Source: PWXP01 sp034005525
Lineage (GTDB): Bacteria > Planctomycetota > Planctomycetia > Pirellulales > Thermoguttaceae
Assembly (NCBI GenBank): GCA_034005525.1
Contig: JAVEUP010000013.1
Location: 10,238 to 74,237, forward strand
Length of the DNA: 64,000 bases
Direction: 5' to 3'
Positions within the stretch are counted from its first letter, which is position 1. Every line of letters starts with the position of its first letter. The notes beneath the pieces are model-generated. The model saw only the letters and a list, made by a program, of their open reading frames with translations, was not told the origin of the DNA and did no database searches. A program made the translations under genes and the position numbers. Shown here piece after piece: positions 52,601 to 60,314 of this stretch.

Positions 52601-53290
52601 TCGCTTCAGCAGCGTGTTGCCGAAGGGCTCGACGCAGGCAACTACCTCGACCTGAACAACTCGAACAACCAGGCCCCCGGAGCAACGCGAATGATGGTTG
52701 CCGACATACAGCCCCTGGCCGGAGCCGTGGCACGGCTGGTCGCCGCTTATCCGGAATCGGCCTGGCCGGTCATCGAGAACCTGGCGGCTTCACCCTATCC
52801 CTTCGCGCATTATCTCGCGCTTCGCGAGTGGCGTGCCGGCGGTTTTCCCGGCGAGGACGATCGGCTTATTGCCTTGCTGCAAGAGTGCGCACAGTCGTCC
52901 GACACGGTGCGGTTCTACTGGACGTGTGAAGCCCTCGCGGACCGGCAAGTGACGTCGGCCATTCCCCTCTTGGCACAGTTGGCCCACGCCGATGCCCTGC
53001 CGGCCTTGCACGGGCCACCCGGCATGGGCCAGGGCTATCCGGCGGCCAGGACGCTAGCCCGGCTTGCCGGCGACCTGGAGCATGGCGACGTCCGGCGGCT
53101 GCTCGCCCGCGAGAACATTTGGATTCGCGCCGGGGCCATTTCTGGCCTGACCGAAGCCCGGGCCGCCGGCATCGAACGTCTCTTGGCACGACTTCTCAAC
53201 GGAACCGAACCCGGCCTGATCCGCAACCATGCCGAGGTGGGTTTGAGACGGTTGAAAATGTGTCGCGGGAAGGAAAGTGGGCATCACTGA
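49616..53290 (+). CDS. HzsA-like/PD40 propeller plus HEAT-repeat protein with one c-haem motif
   Basis: About 1224 residues. A signal peptide (FLTIWWLGAAFLGGMPATG) precedes GIVFVSDEIFGPRHE, then a TolB/PD40-like propeller (PSYDGRTILFSMRRDGEDWFNLYE, LPDGRFLFAATRPG). A region like the hydrazine-synthase alpha-subunit middle domain follows: LGEVPILPDGSAYFEAPADTPLF and a single haem c motif CNGCH (352-356) in VKSCNGCHAPQNEAP. The C-terminal ~850 residues are HEAT/armadillo-like helices (AVRRAAARALARLGT). Such multi-domain secreted proteins recur in planctomycetes; hydrazine synthesis is not implied. One CxxCH binds one haem at most. ATG 49616 has GGGGAGG upstream. Role unknown; an electron-transfer or scaffold protein is inferred. 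Confidence 0.8.
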   Translation: MLRFLTIWWLGAAFLGGMPATGEEPLPGIVFVSDEIFGPRHENPGFRRHGTNHWREGYIYHRATTQHPLERTTTPTRSGRNLYTLVPAAPTGRLMRITHLTEGEVFDPQPSYDGRTILFSMRRDGEDWFNLYEIGADGTELVQLTDGPFNDVSGVYLPDGRFLFAATRPGARDLGIYLGDPKTRQTQLVFNDPNRAEFDPRPILLERPRPPVLPPKAPSHVTASADARRVPVTGRARFVVTNARRSDNPDHEAVLHRARYFRVIEALHTAVTSSSHTSLATRVLGEVPILPDGSAYFEAPADTPLFLEPVDAAGRRIEFDWNLPETAAPVGSKQSLQEMTYITARAGEVKSCNGCHAPQNEAPSPASTVAALQRPPVAVRRDLTDLLYRRNDPEEFRASARMGESPKYREWLESPDADLRRRACEVLAAMEDETRQDAPAIARLLDDRSPAVRRAAARALARLGTVEALPGLVARLDDDDWQVRFHTAVAIESITACSPGSPDAMAARDFYAGLISELGGAEGVRQALGRGPEALRRLNRDGDVELRRRWFEAAGRLGPEAPEEARQIVRQALDVPLPPPVKFEPWPGKRHPLEGSPPEIGAIRAAGWFEDEPSAALLVPWLARHEYPEHVSAAALALGRIGTPEAVAALWEALRCEVPDRRPFMTRYVQHGPQHQEYTLLRGLILAGEAPAIDDVPLIIALLPGTFLEKPRFEDRLRPESQRVLLGRILLDRAGLREKAVAILVDVLHGEPAPTDDPLYRGILQGVNLERPYHEHQRPFPVVEQIEPEQALWLLGCLAADRSEVPEELVVPYLTSENWRERIDGAVLLSLLGFDAWAARVLAAEADKPYPFSEIMGIGKSHYDENFRAKCYMAMALAHHVDDVGRLRTFADPKRRYRDIRYGLAVGLGLRGTADGIGLLTEMAAADPISVIRREARESLRAIQERHRMAGEPVPEIRLPKALPFEAWYPPRGLAWPGPVEEPLPEPLPGSESLESLQQRVAEGLDAGNYLDLNNSNNQAPGATRMMVADIQPLAGAVARLVAAYPESAWPVIENLAASPYPFAHYLALREWRAGGFPGEDDRLIALLQECAQSSDTVRFYWTCEALADRQVTSAIPLLAQLAHADALPALHGPPGMGQGYPAARTLARLAGDLEHGDVRRLLARENIWIRAGAISGLTEARAAGIERLLARLLNGTEPGLIRNHAEVGLRRLKMCRGKESGHH

Positions 53291-53525
53291 TATTGACGGG
53301 TCAGGAAGGACGACGTCGTATGCCGTGATGCCACGAACCGCCTGATCGACCGAAGCAGGCATGGTGTACCACGTGCTGAATTGTGGGAACTGCCGAACGT
53401 GGTCACTCGAAGTGCTTGACCGGAATGATGGCCGTGGCATGGGCGCCCATGACCGTTCTTGACACCTTTGGCACAGGCTGATAGGCTGCCTGCATGATGC
53501 TGCTAGCCCTATCAAGAGGTGAGTG

Positions 53526-56138
53526 ATGCAAGATCGGATTCGTGAATCGAGTTGGAAGCGGTTCCGCAAGCTTCAGACAGTGGAGATTGACCGTTTCTGC
53601 CAGCGTCTGAGGACATCTTGTGTTGCTGCCGTTGCAGCTTCCTGGCTTCTGGCATTGCTGTCTCCGGCCGCCGGCGGCGAATCGGTCATCCTGGCTGAGC
53701 GGGGCGAGGCCCGATTCGCCGTGGTGGTCGCGCCCGGTGCCGGCGAGCGGGTGCGCGTGGCGGCCGGCGAACTGGCCGAGTACCTCGGCCGGATCGGCGG
53801 GGTGGAGTTCGCCGTGAAAGAAGGTGATGGGACGCGGGGCGTGGCGGTGGGTGTGTTCACCGACTTCCCTGAATTGGGACTGGCCGACCGGTTCAGCCCG
53901 GCGGAGATTTGCCGGCGCGAGGAGTACCTGCTGCGGTCGCATGCGTCGGGGGTTCATATCATCGGCGCGACGGAGACCGCGGTGGAGCACGCCGTCTGGG
54001 GCTTCCTCCACCGGTTGGGCTACCGGCTGTTCTTTCCCACGGAAACCTGGGAGTTCATGCCGCGGCTGGAAGCGATAGCCGTTTCGCTCGATGTGATGGA
54101 GCGGCCCGACTACTACAACCGCTCCGGCCCGCGAGGGGCCAGCCGCACCGTCGACCGCGAGGCCTGGCAACGGTGGCACCGGCGGAACCGGATGACGCCG
54201 GCGTTCACCCTGCGCACCGGCCATGCTTACGGGGGCATCATGCGGCGCAACCGGGCCGCCTTCGACGCGCATCCGGAGTTCTACGCGCTGGTCGATGGCC
54301 GGCGCGAGTTCCTCGGGGGCGACGCCACCAAGTTCTGCATCTCCAACCCCGGCCTGCGCGAACTCGTGGCGGCCGACGCGGTGCGCACCATTCGAGAGGC
54401 CCCCGAGCAGGAGAGCATCAGTCTGGACCCTTCCGACGGCGACAACTGGTGCCAGTGCGAGGGCTGTGCCGAAATGGGCAGCGTGAGCGATCGGGTCGTC
54501 ATCCTGGCCAACGAGGCGGCCGAGGCGATCAACGCGCTGGGCTTGGGCGAGAAGTACGTTGGCGTCTATGCCTACAACGTCCACTCGCCGCCACCGAACG
54601 TGGACGTCCATCCGAACGTGATCGTCAGCATCGCCACGGCCTTCATCCGGGGCGGGTACACCGTGGAGCAGTTGATGGACGGCTGGTCGGAGCGGGCGCA
54701 GATTATCGGCGTTCGCGAATACCACGACGTTCACACATGGAGCCGCGACCTGCCCCGGCGCGCCCGCGGCGGCGATATCGACTACCTGGTAAAGAACATT
54801 CCCTACTTTCACGAGAGCGGCGCCCGATTCATGAACTCGGAAAACGCCGACAGTTGGGGCGCCAACGGCCTGGGCTTCTGGCTCTCGCCGATCCTGCTCT
54901 GGGACGTCAGCGCGGCAGAAAGAATAGACGAGTACGTCGAGGACTTTCTGGACAAGAGCTTCGTCGCGGCAAAGGAGCCGATGCGGGCGTTCTACCAGCT
55001 TATCAACTTCGACCGGATGCCCCGCTCCAACGAGGATCTGCTGGCGCGGATGTACCGCCATGTATCCGAAGCTCGCACGCTGACCGACGATCCGGCGGTG
55101 CTCGCCCGGCTGGACGACCTGGCGCTGTACACCCGCTACATGGAACTCTACTTCGCCTATGCCGACGCAAGCGGCCCGGCCCGCCAGTCGGCGATGGAGG
55201 CAGTAATCCGCTTCGCGTACCGCATGCGAGACACGCTGATGGTCACTGCGCGGAGCACCTACACCAACGTCCCCTACCGCGACCGCACGGTTTCCGTGCC
55301 CGAGCAGTTCGGCTGGGATGTTCCCGAGGAGCGCAACACTTGGAAGAGCAGCAAACCTTTTAGCGAAGAAGAGATTGCCACACTGCTTGAGGCGGGTGTG
55401 AAGAATCACCGGGTAACGGTTCTCGATTTCGAGCCGGTTCAGTTCAGCGACGAGTTGGTGCCGGCCGCCGAGACGCTGAAGTTGCCCGCGGTTCCCGCGG
55501 GTAGTTTCGGCACGTTCCGCGGGCGGCATACGGCCTACACGTGGTTCACCCTGGAGCGGCGCGAGCTGAAGCTGAAGGTGACCGGCGGCCTGATTGCTCA
55601 TTACCGCAATCGGGGCAACGTGCGGCTGAGCCTGTTCTCGCCCGATGAAGTCACCCTCGAACCCGTGGCTCACGACGACAGCACTCCGCCCGACGGAGGA
55701 GAATATGAGGTCGTCTTGAAGTCGCCGCACTCCGGCCTGCATCAGGTGGAATGGAGCGACGGCAGCGACTGCACTCGCATCGTGTGGGCGGAGAATCAGC
55801 TGATGACCATGCGGTCTACCCTGGACGATCCGGCCCGGCCCCATGGGCGCTGGTCGCTTTGCTTCTACGTGCCGCGCGGTACCGAAACAGTCGGCGGGTT
55901 CAGCACCGGCACCAGCGGCACGCTGCGCGACGGCGATGGGAACGCGGTTTTCGATTTCGCTGCGATGGCGGAACCCGGCTACTTCAGCGTGCCCGTGCCC
56001 GAGGGGCAGGACGGTCGCCTCTGGCGGTTTGAGAACTCCGTCGGCAGCCGCATGCTGATGACCGTGCCGCCCTACCTGGCCCGCAGCGCGGCGGAGCTAC
56101 TCCTGCCCCGGGAAGTGGTCGAAGCTGACCGCAAGTAA
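53526..56138 (+). CDS. DUF4838 glycoside-hydrolase-like secreted protein
   Basis: About 870 residues. A signal peptide or anchor (VAAVAASWLLALLSPAAGG) ends near residue 52. An alpha-glucuronidase-like N-terminal domain (ERVRVAAGELAEYLGRIGG, GVHIIGATETAVEHAVWGFLHRLGYRLFFP) leads into the DUF4838 region: ISLDPSDGDNWCQCEGCAEM, VGVYAYNVHSPPPNV, MNSENADSWGANGLGFWL. The DUF4838 fold is TIM-barrel-like with acidic residues (SLDPSDG) that may be catalytic; no substrate is proved. A C-terminal beta-sandwich follows. ATG 53526 is preferred over the GTG just before it; GAGG precedes. Upstream is the HEAT gene, 235 bp away, and the beta-helix gene follows by 82 bp on the same strand. Carbohydrate degradation is inferred. 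Confidence 0.8.
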   Translation: MQDRIRESSWKRFRKLQTVEIDRFCQRLRTSCVAAVAASWLLALLSPAAGGESVILAERGEARFAVVVAPGAGERVRVAAGELAEYLGRIGGVEFAVKEGDGTRGVAVGVFTDFPELGLADRFSPAEICRREEYLLRSHASGVHIIGATETAVEHAVWGFLHRLGYRLFFPTETWEFMPRLEAIAVSLDVMERPDYYNRSGPRGASRTVDREAWQRWHRRNRMTPAFTLRTGHAYGGIMRRNRAAFDAHPEFYALVDGRREFLGGDATKFCISNPGLRELVAADAVRTIREAPEQESISLDPSDGDNWCQCEGCAEMGSVSDRVVILANEAAEAINALGLGEKYVGVYAYNVHSPPPNVDVHPNVIVSIATAFIRGGYTVEQLMDGWSERAQIIGVREYHDVHTWSRDLPRRARGGDIDYLVKNIPYFHESGARFMNSENADSWGANGLGFWLSPILLWDVSAAERIDEYVEDFLDKSFVAAKEPMRAFYQLINFDRMPRSNEDLLARMYRHVSEARTLTDDPAVLARLDDLALYTRYMELYFAYADASGPARQSAMEAVIRFAYRMRDTLMVTARSTYTNVPYRDRTVSVPEQFGWDVPEERNTWKSSKPFSEEEIATLLEAGVKNHRVTVLDFEPVQFSDELVPAAETLKLPAVPAGSFGTFRGRHTAYTWFTLERRELKLKVTGGLIAHYRNRGNVRLSLFSPDEVTLEPVAHDDSTPPDGGEYEVVLKSPHSGLHQVEWSDGSDCTRIVWAENQLMTMRSTLDDPARPHGRWSLCFYVPRGTETVGGFSTGTSGTLRDGDGNAVFDFAAMAEPGYFSVPVPEGQDGRLWRFENSVGSRMLMTVPPYLARSAAELLLPREVVEADRK

Positions 56139-56220
56139 CTGCCCCTTTGCGCTTGCACCGGACACGAATGGCATGTATCGTGAGGTCTTACAATCCCCGG
56201 GTAATTGTTCGAGGTGGTCC

Positions 56221-57312
56221 ATGAAACGCTTTTCTTTAACCAGCGGTTGCCGCCGCGAGTTGTGGCCGGCATGCCTCGCGGTTCTGGCAGTGCTGACTGT
56301 CCCAGCCGTCCCCATGCTCGTTGCCACCGCTGCACAGGCCGACGGGCCGGTCATTCACTACACCGGCGACGGGAGCGACCTGCAGAAGGTGCTCGACAGC
56401 GCGCCGGCCGGCGCGACGGTGGTCTGCGACAGCAAGACGCAACTGGTACTCCGTTTCACCCTGGTCGTCGCAAAGCCGATCACGCTGCGCGGACTCAATG
56501 CCCGGCTCCCGAACGAACTCGGCCAGACGTCGCTGGTGGCAGTCGAGGCGGCAGGCGTCGCGATCACAGATCTTGAGCTTCACGGCAACTACGACTCCGT
56601 ATCGCAGGACGTGCGCGCTCCGCTGATCACGATTCACGCCGGTGGTTTCCGCCTTGAACGCTGCAAGTTCTACGACAGTTCCAAGGACGGGGTCGAAGTG
56701 GTGCCCAAGCGCGACGCCGGGGATATCGTCGGCGGGGTCATCAAGGACATCGAGGCCTTCCGAATCGGGCGGGACGCCGTTTCCATCACCGGCGGCAATC
56801 GAGGCCAAAGGGCGCGGGATCTCACCGTGGAGAACGTGAGCTTGAAGAGGGGCTATCTGCGAGGCGCTGTTGAAGTAAGCGACGGTACGGACAACATTGC
56901 CGTGCGCAATGTCTACGCGGAGCAGTGCGTGTATGCCATCGACGTACAAGACCACGGGAAGGGCTCGGCCCCGAACACGAATATCGCCATCGAGAACGTC
57001 GAGGCCGTGCAGTGCAAGCACATCATCCGGACCGCCAACCGGCCGCTGGGGCACGCGGGCCTCACCCTGCGAAACTTCACCGGCCGCGAGTGCGACTACC
57101 CGGTGCAAATATCGAATACCAACGATGTGATCATCGACGACCTGAAAATCCTCGGCCACAAGAGCGAAAAGTTCCCGCCCATCGGCCTGAACAACTGCCA
57201 AGGCGTGACGTTGAAAAATGTGACGGTACAGAGCAGCCACTTCGCCGACAATCCCGTACGGGCGAAGGACTGCAGCGATTTGCGCGCCGAGGGCATGGGA
57301 TTGCACGAGTAG
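56221..57312 (+). CDS. Secreted parallel beta-helix protein
   Basis: About 363 residues. A signal peptide (LWPACLAVLAVLTVPAVPMLVATAAQA) ends near residue 41. The rest reads as a right-handed beta-helix of the pectin-lyase/polygalacturonase fold, with regular Asn/Val/Asp turns: GVAITDLELHGNY, GFRLERCKFYDSSKDGVEVV, DLTVENVSLKRGYLRGAVEVSDGTDNIAVRNVYAEQCV, then VTLKNVTVQSS. No clear catalytic residues of a named family are evident. GAGGTGG lies ahead of ATG 56221. It follows DUF4838 on the same strand by 82 bp, so a related carbohydrate role is inferred. The strong hairpin at 57583-57633 lies downstream. Confidence 0.8.
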   Translation: MKRFSLTSGCRRELWPACLAVLAVLTVPAVPMLVATAAQADGPVIHYTGDGSDLQKVLDSAPAGATVVCDSKTQLVLRFTLVVAKPITLRGLNARLPNELGQTSLVAVEAAGVAITDLELHGNYDSVSQDVRAPLITIHAGGFRLERCKFYDSSKDGVEVVPKRDAGDIVGGVIKDIEAFRIGRDAVSITGGNRGQRARDLTVENVSLKRGYLRGAVEVSDGTDNIAVRNVYAEQCVYAIDVQDHGKGSAPNTNIAIENVEAVQCKHIIRTANRPLGHAGLTLRNFTGRECDYPVQISNTNDVIIDDLKILGHKSEKFPPIGLNNCQGVTLKNVTVQSSHFADNPVRAKDCSDLRAEGMGLHE

Positions 57313-57372
57313 CGTCCGCCGCACACTGGCACACTGCATCGCTCTGTGCGATTACTCAGCCAGGCAGTGCAA

Positions 57373-57552
57373 GCGCGCATTGTTCACGTAGGGTGGGACA
57401 AGGTCGCGCAAGTTCTTGGTGGGCCTGCGCAAGCCACGCCCGGGATGGTTTGCACGTCGTCCGCTGGAAGCAGGGCCGGCCAAGCGACCGAAGGCCCACC
57501 AGGGTCTTGGCTTGCTTGTCACCACCCTACATCGTCATGAATCATCCGGGCA
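57373..57552 (+). repeat. MITE-like foldback element, copy 3 (degenerate)
   Basis: Similar to copy 1 in the same orientation: GTAGGGTGGGACAAGGTCGC at 57388, TTGGTGGGCCTGCGCAAGCC, GGTTTGCACG, then ACCAGGGTCTTGGCTTGC and CCACCCTACATCGTCATGAA (to ~57541) and a right end ATCATCCGGGC. The left terminal repeat has lost its outer half (GCATTGTTCACG instead of GGATTATTCACG) and the right TA is CA. The copy is therefore older or partly eroded. Confidence 0.75.
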
Positions 57553-57582
57553 AGACAACAAACGGTCGGGAGCCGCAAACGC

Positions 57583-57633
57583 GGGACAGGCTTCCGGCCT
57601 GTCTTTTCAGCCGACAGGCTGGAAGCCTGTCCC
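57583..57633. terminator. Strong bidirectional hairpin
   Basis: Left arm GGGACAGGCTTCCGGCCTGT plus C (57583-57603) and right arm 57613-57633 pair at 20 of 21 Watson-Crick positions plus one G-U, around a 9-nt loop. It lies between the convergent beta-helix and PHP genes, so it could terminate both; a T-run (TTTT) sits in the loop and not after the stem. This kind of palindrome may also be a dispersed repeat. Confidence 0.55.
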
Positions 57634-57669
57634 ACGCAATTCGGCAGATCACTGCTTCACGCCGCCGTA

Positions 57670-58920
57670 TTACCGGACCGGAGCGAAACCGAACGGATTG
57701 GTGAACGTGCGGAAACGGTCTTCACCCTCCCGCCGTTCGAGTTCGATGCGCACGTAGCTGCCGAGGTTCGGCGTATTGCGGTAGTTCAGCGTCTTGCCCT
57801 CGTGGACCACGCGGCCCAGCGGCCAGGGCTCGTCGCTGGTACGGTAGTCGGCCACCGGCTCCAGGGATTTTGGCGAGGAAATCCACTTGATCGTGCCGTA
57901 GTTCGAGGCGTCGATCGTGATCGTACCCGCCTCGGCGTCGATGCGGATGGCCTTGATCAGCGGGAACAGTTCCTCGGGCGGACGGCGCTCGCGAAGATCG
58001 TTACGCCGGCTCGACTTGCGGAAGTAGAACCGCCCGCTTTCCATGGCCTCGCGGACAGCCGCTTCGTTAAACTCGTCCAGTGGAAATACCGAATGGGATT
58101 CGCGCGCGTTGTCCAATGCGTGCATGTCGTCGGTGCCGAAACCCCAAATGGGCCGGTGCGGCATGAACCGGGCCAGCAGTTGGTCCCAAAGCCCCTCGTC
58201 GTACTTCTCGGTTTCCGGGGAGCAGTTCGCCACTTCGATGCCCACCAAGTAATCAGGGCCATGCTTCTCGTATCGCTCCACGTACCACGGAAGCGGTTTT
58301 CTCTCCCACCAGGCGTTCTTGTCGAGAACGCCCGGGTGATTGAGAATCGCCAGGCCGTTCTTGTCTCGAATCGTCACAAGCTGATCGTCCTCCCAGACCT
58401 CATTTCCCTCGGCGTCGACAATACCTCCGTACGGAGCGCTGCGCCCCGTTCTTTCATACCACGCGCCATAATCGCTGAAGTAGCTGTTGATATGGTGCCT
58501 GAACGTCAGCTCGTTGCCCTGAATGCCGATCATGCCCAACTCCTCCGGGCTGGCACAGCCGTAGTCGGACCACGGCCACGTGGGGTTGGCGGGAAAGTTG
58601 TCCGGTCGCGGCTCCTTGGGATACGGGCTGGCCGCGTTGGGCCTGTTCCAGTCGTGATCGGTCAGCGACAGAATCGTGAACCCGGCCTCGCGGTAGGCAG
58701 CCACCACCTCCGCCGCCGGATGGCGGCCGTCGCTTTGAAGCGTATGCAGGTGCAACGCCGCCTTGTGATGCTGGGCCGTTTCCCAGTTGACGTTTTCGTA
58801 GGGGTTCACCACGACGGTCCGGGCCCACTCGGCGTCTGCGGCCCATCCGCCTGCGACTGCGGCGATGCCGATGCAAAGCCCGGCCAATACGATCCAAATA
58901 CTGCGACGGAAACGCGACAT
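57670..58920 (-). CDS. Secreted PHP-domain phosphoesterase-like protein
   Basis: About 416 residues. Signal peptide (IWIVLAGLCIGIAAVAGGWAA). The PHP metal-binding landmarks are ALHLHTLQSDG (His-x-His near residue 57), ILSLTDHDWN, a later His in AILNHPGV and FGTDDMHAL near the end. PHP domains are metal-dependent phosphoesterases. A C-terminal beta-sandwich (IRIDAEAGTITIDASNYGTIKWI) follows. AGGAG lies about 7 bases ahead of ATG 58920. It is divergent in outlook from the beta-helix gene (convergent stops) and precedes the decayed PQQ gene. Exact substrate unknown. Confidence 0.85.
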   Translation of the reverse strand: MSRFRRSIWIVLAGLCIGIAAVAGGWAADAEWARTVVVNPYENVNWETAQHHKAALHLHTLQSDGRHPAAEVVAAYREAGFTILSLTDHDWNRPNAASPYPKEPRPDNFPANPTWPWSDYGCASPEELGMIGIQGNELTFRHHINSYFSDYGAWYERTGRSAPYGGIVDAEGNEVWEDDQLVTIRDKNGLAILNHPGVLDKNAWWERKPLPWYVERYEKHGPDYLVGIEVANCSPETEKYDEGLWDQLLARFMPHRPIWGFGTDDMHALDNARESHSVFPLDEFNEAAVREAMESGRFYFRKSSRRNDLRERRPPEELFPLIKAIRIDAEAGTITIDASNYGTIKWISSPKSLEPVADYRTSDEPWPLGRVVHEGKTLNYRNTPNLGSYVRIELERREGEDRFRTFTNPFGFAPVR

Positions 58921-59010
58921 TGGTCATCTCCTCTGGTCCTGAAGAATACTCGTGGTCTGCTGTTGCCATTGTAGCATCACGGGCAGGATAGGCAAGGCAA
59001 GCCGTTATAC

Positions 59011-59972
59011 TCAGCGCCCAATGACCGTCGCCGGTACGAGGGACAGCGACACCGGCAGGAAATTGCAGGTGCAGCCGCCGGTCAGGGCGGGCATGTTCAG
59101 CACGCCGTCGGCCGGATACAGATTGTTGTTGGTCGTGCATGCGGGACGCACCGCCAGCAGCGGCGTGATCTCGTGAGTGGCAAGGTCGATCCAGGCCGAA
59201 TTGCTGCGATAGCGCGTGGTCAGCAGGTGCGTGCTCGCGCGGGTGCCTGTACAGCCGCGGCGAACCCACTCGAGCGGCTCGCCTGCCGGCTCGCCCGAAG
59301 GCAGGTTGTACACTTGCTTGCGGGAATGTGATCAACGTCGGTATTCGACCAGACGGGCTGTCCCGATTCGGCGTCGATCGCATGGACGAACACGCCTTCG
59401 GTGGGCCAGAGACCGGCGGCAAAATAGACGACGCCGTCGGACAGCACCGGCCCGCCGTGGGCAGGATACAGGGAGATCAATCGCCCGTTGCCCATGACCT
59501 TCCGATCCTGCCTTTCCTCGGGCAAACCGCGGAATCGCCATCGCAGAGATCCGTCGGCCGCATTGAGACAATACAGGTAGCCGTCGTCGGAAACGAAGTA
59601 GACCTTCCCCTCCCACGCCGCGGGGGCGAATCGAACCGGCCCCTCGGTGATGAACCGCCACCGCTCCTCGCCCGTCTCCACGTCGAGTGCCATCACGCAA
59701 TCGGTTACCATTGAGGGAACGAACATCGTGCCGCCCAGCACGACCGGCTCATCGGAAGCGTCGAATGCCAGCCGGATTTCGCCGGGAAAGGCGGACTGAG
59801 GCGCCGGAAGCGTGCGCGTCCAGCGCAATCGCAGCTCGGTCGGCAGTGCGTGCGGCGATGCGGCGGTGCGGCCCGCGTCGTAACGGAACTGCGGCCAATC
59901 ACCGGCCCTCGCAGGAACCGCCAGAAGGGAAGCCACCACTGCCAGCACGGGGAAGCTGCAACGCTTCATCAT
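59011..59972 (-). pseudogene. Decayed PQQ beta-propeller protein gene
   Basis: From ATG 59972 the frame encodes a signal peptide (PVLAVVASLLAVPARAG) then PQQ_2-type blades: GDWPQFRYDAGRTAASPHALP, VMALDVETGEERWRFITEGPVRF, YLYCLNAADGSLRWRFRGLP, HAIDAESGQPVWSNTDVDH, up to about 59315. Then the correct frame shifts: EWVRRGC, STHLLTTRYRSNSAWIDL and PACTTNNNLYPADGVLNMP to TGA 59011, the C-terminal part of such proteins, is in another frame. The middle of the propeller is also gone (about 320 residues remain where relatives have several hundred more), so an internal deletion plus frameshift is inferred. It is divergent from the intact PQQ gene at 60315. Confidence 0.75.
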
Positions 59973-60314
59973 CGTTCTCCTTGGCTGAGGGATTCGGGCA
60001 TTGTAGGGGGAACTGCACCCTTCTTCTACGCTCTACAGATTCCTCACCAAATCCATCTCTATCAACCGACGAGCATTCTGCGCCAAACGGCTGACATGAT
60101 CGAGTGCGATTGCGGCTGCACGTCTTGTCTGCCGCAAGATTCGCTGGTCGTTGGGTGGCAGGTCGCCAACTCACGAAGGGCGCGGCTGGAACTGTTCTGA
60201 GCGTGGTTCGCCTCGCCCAAACAGGTGAACGGTTGCCTTTCAACCTTCGCCTTTGTTTGGTACGATGAACTACTCTCTCACCTGCTTTCCCGCCTGTATT
60301 ACGAGGAGAAGGCC
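59973..60314. other. Divergent intergenic region
   Basis: About 342 bp between the decayed PQQ gene and the intact methyltransferase-like/PQQ gene. No gene is supported. A TACGAT at 60261-60266 could be a -10 box but no -35 at proper spacing is visible. GAGGAGAAGG just before ATG 60315 is the ribosome site. Confidence 0.4.

Larger units (their letters stand above)
57313..57669. other. Intergenic region between convergent genes
   Basis: About 357 bp without a gene. It contains the third, degenerate foldback element (57373-57552) and the perfect-stem hairpin (57583-57633). Nothing else stands out. Confidence 0.55.
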
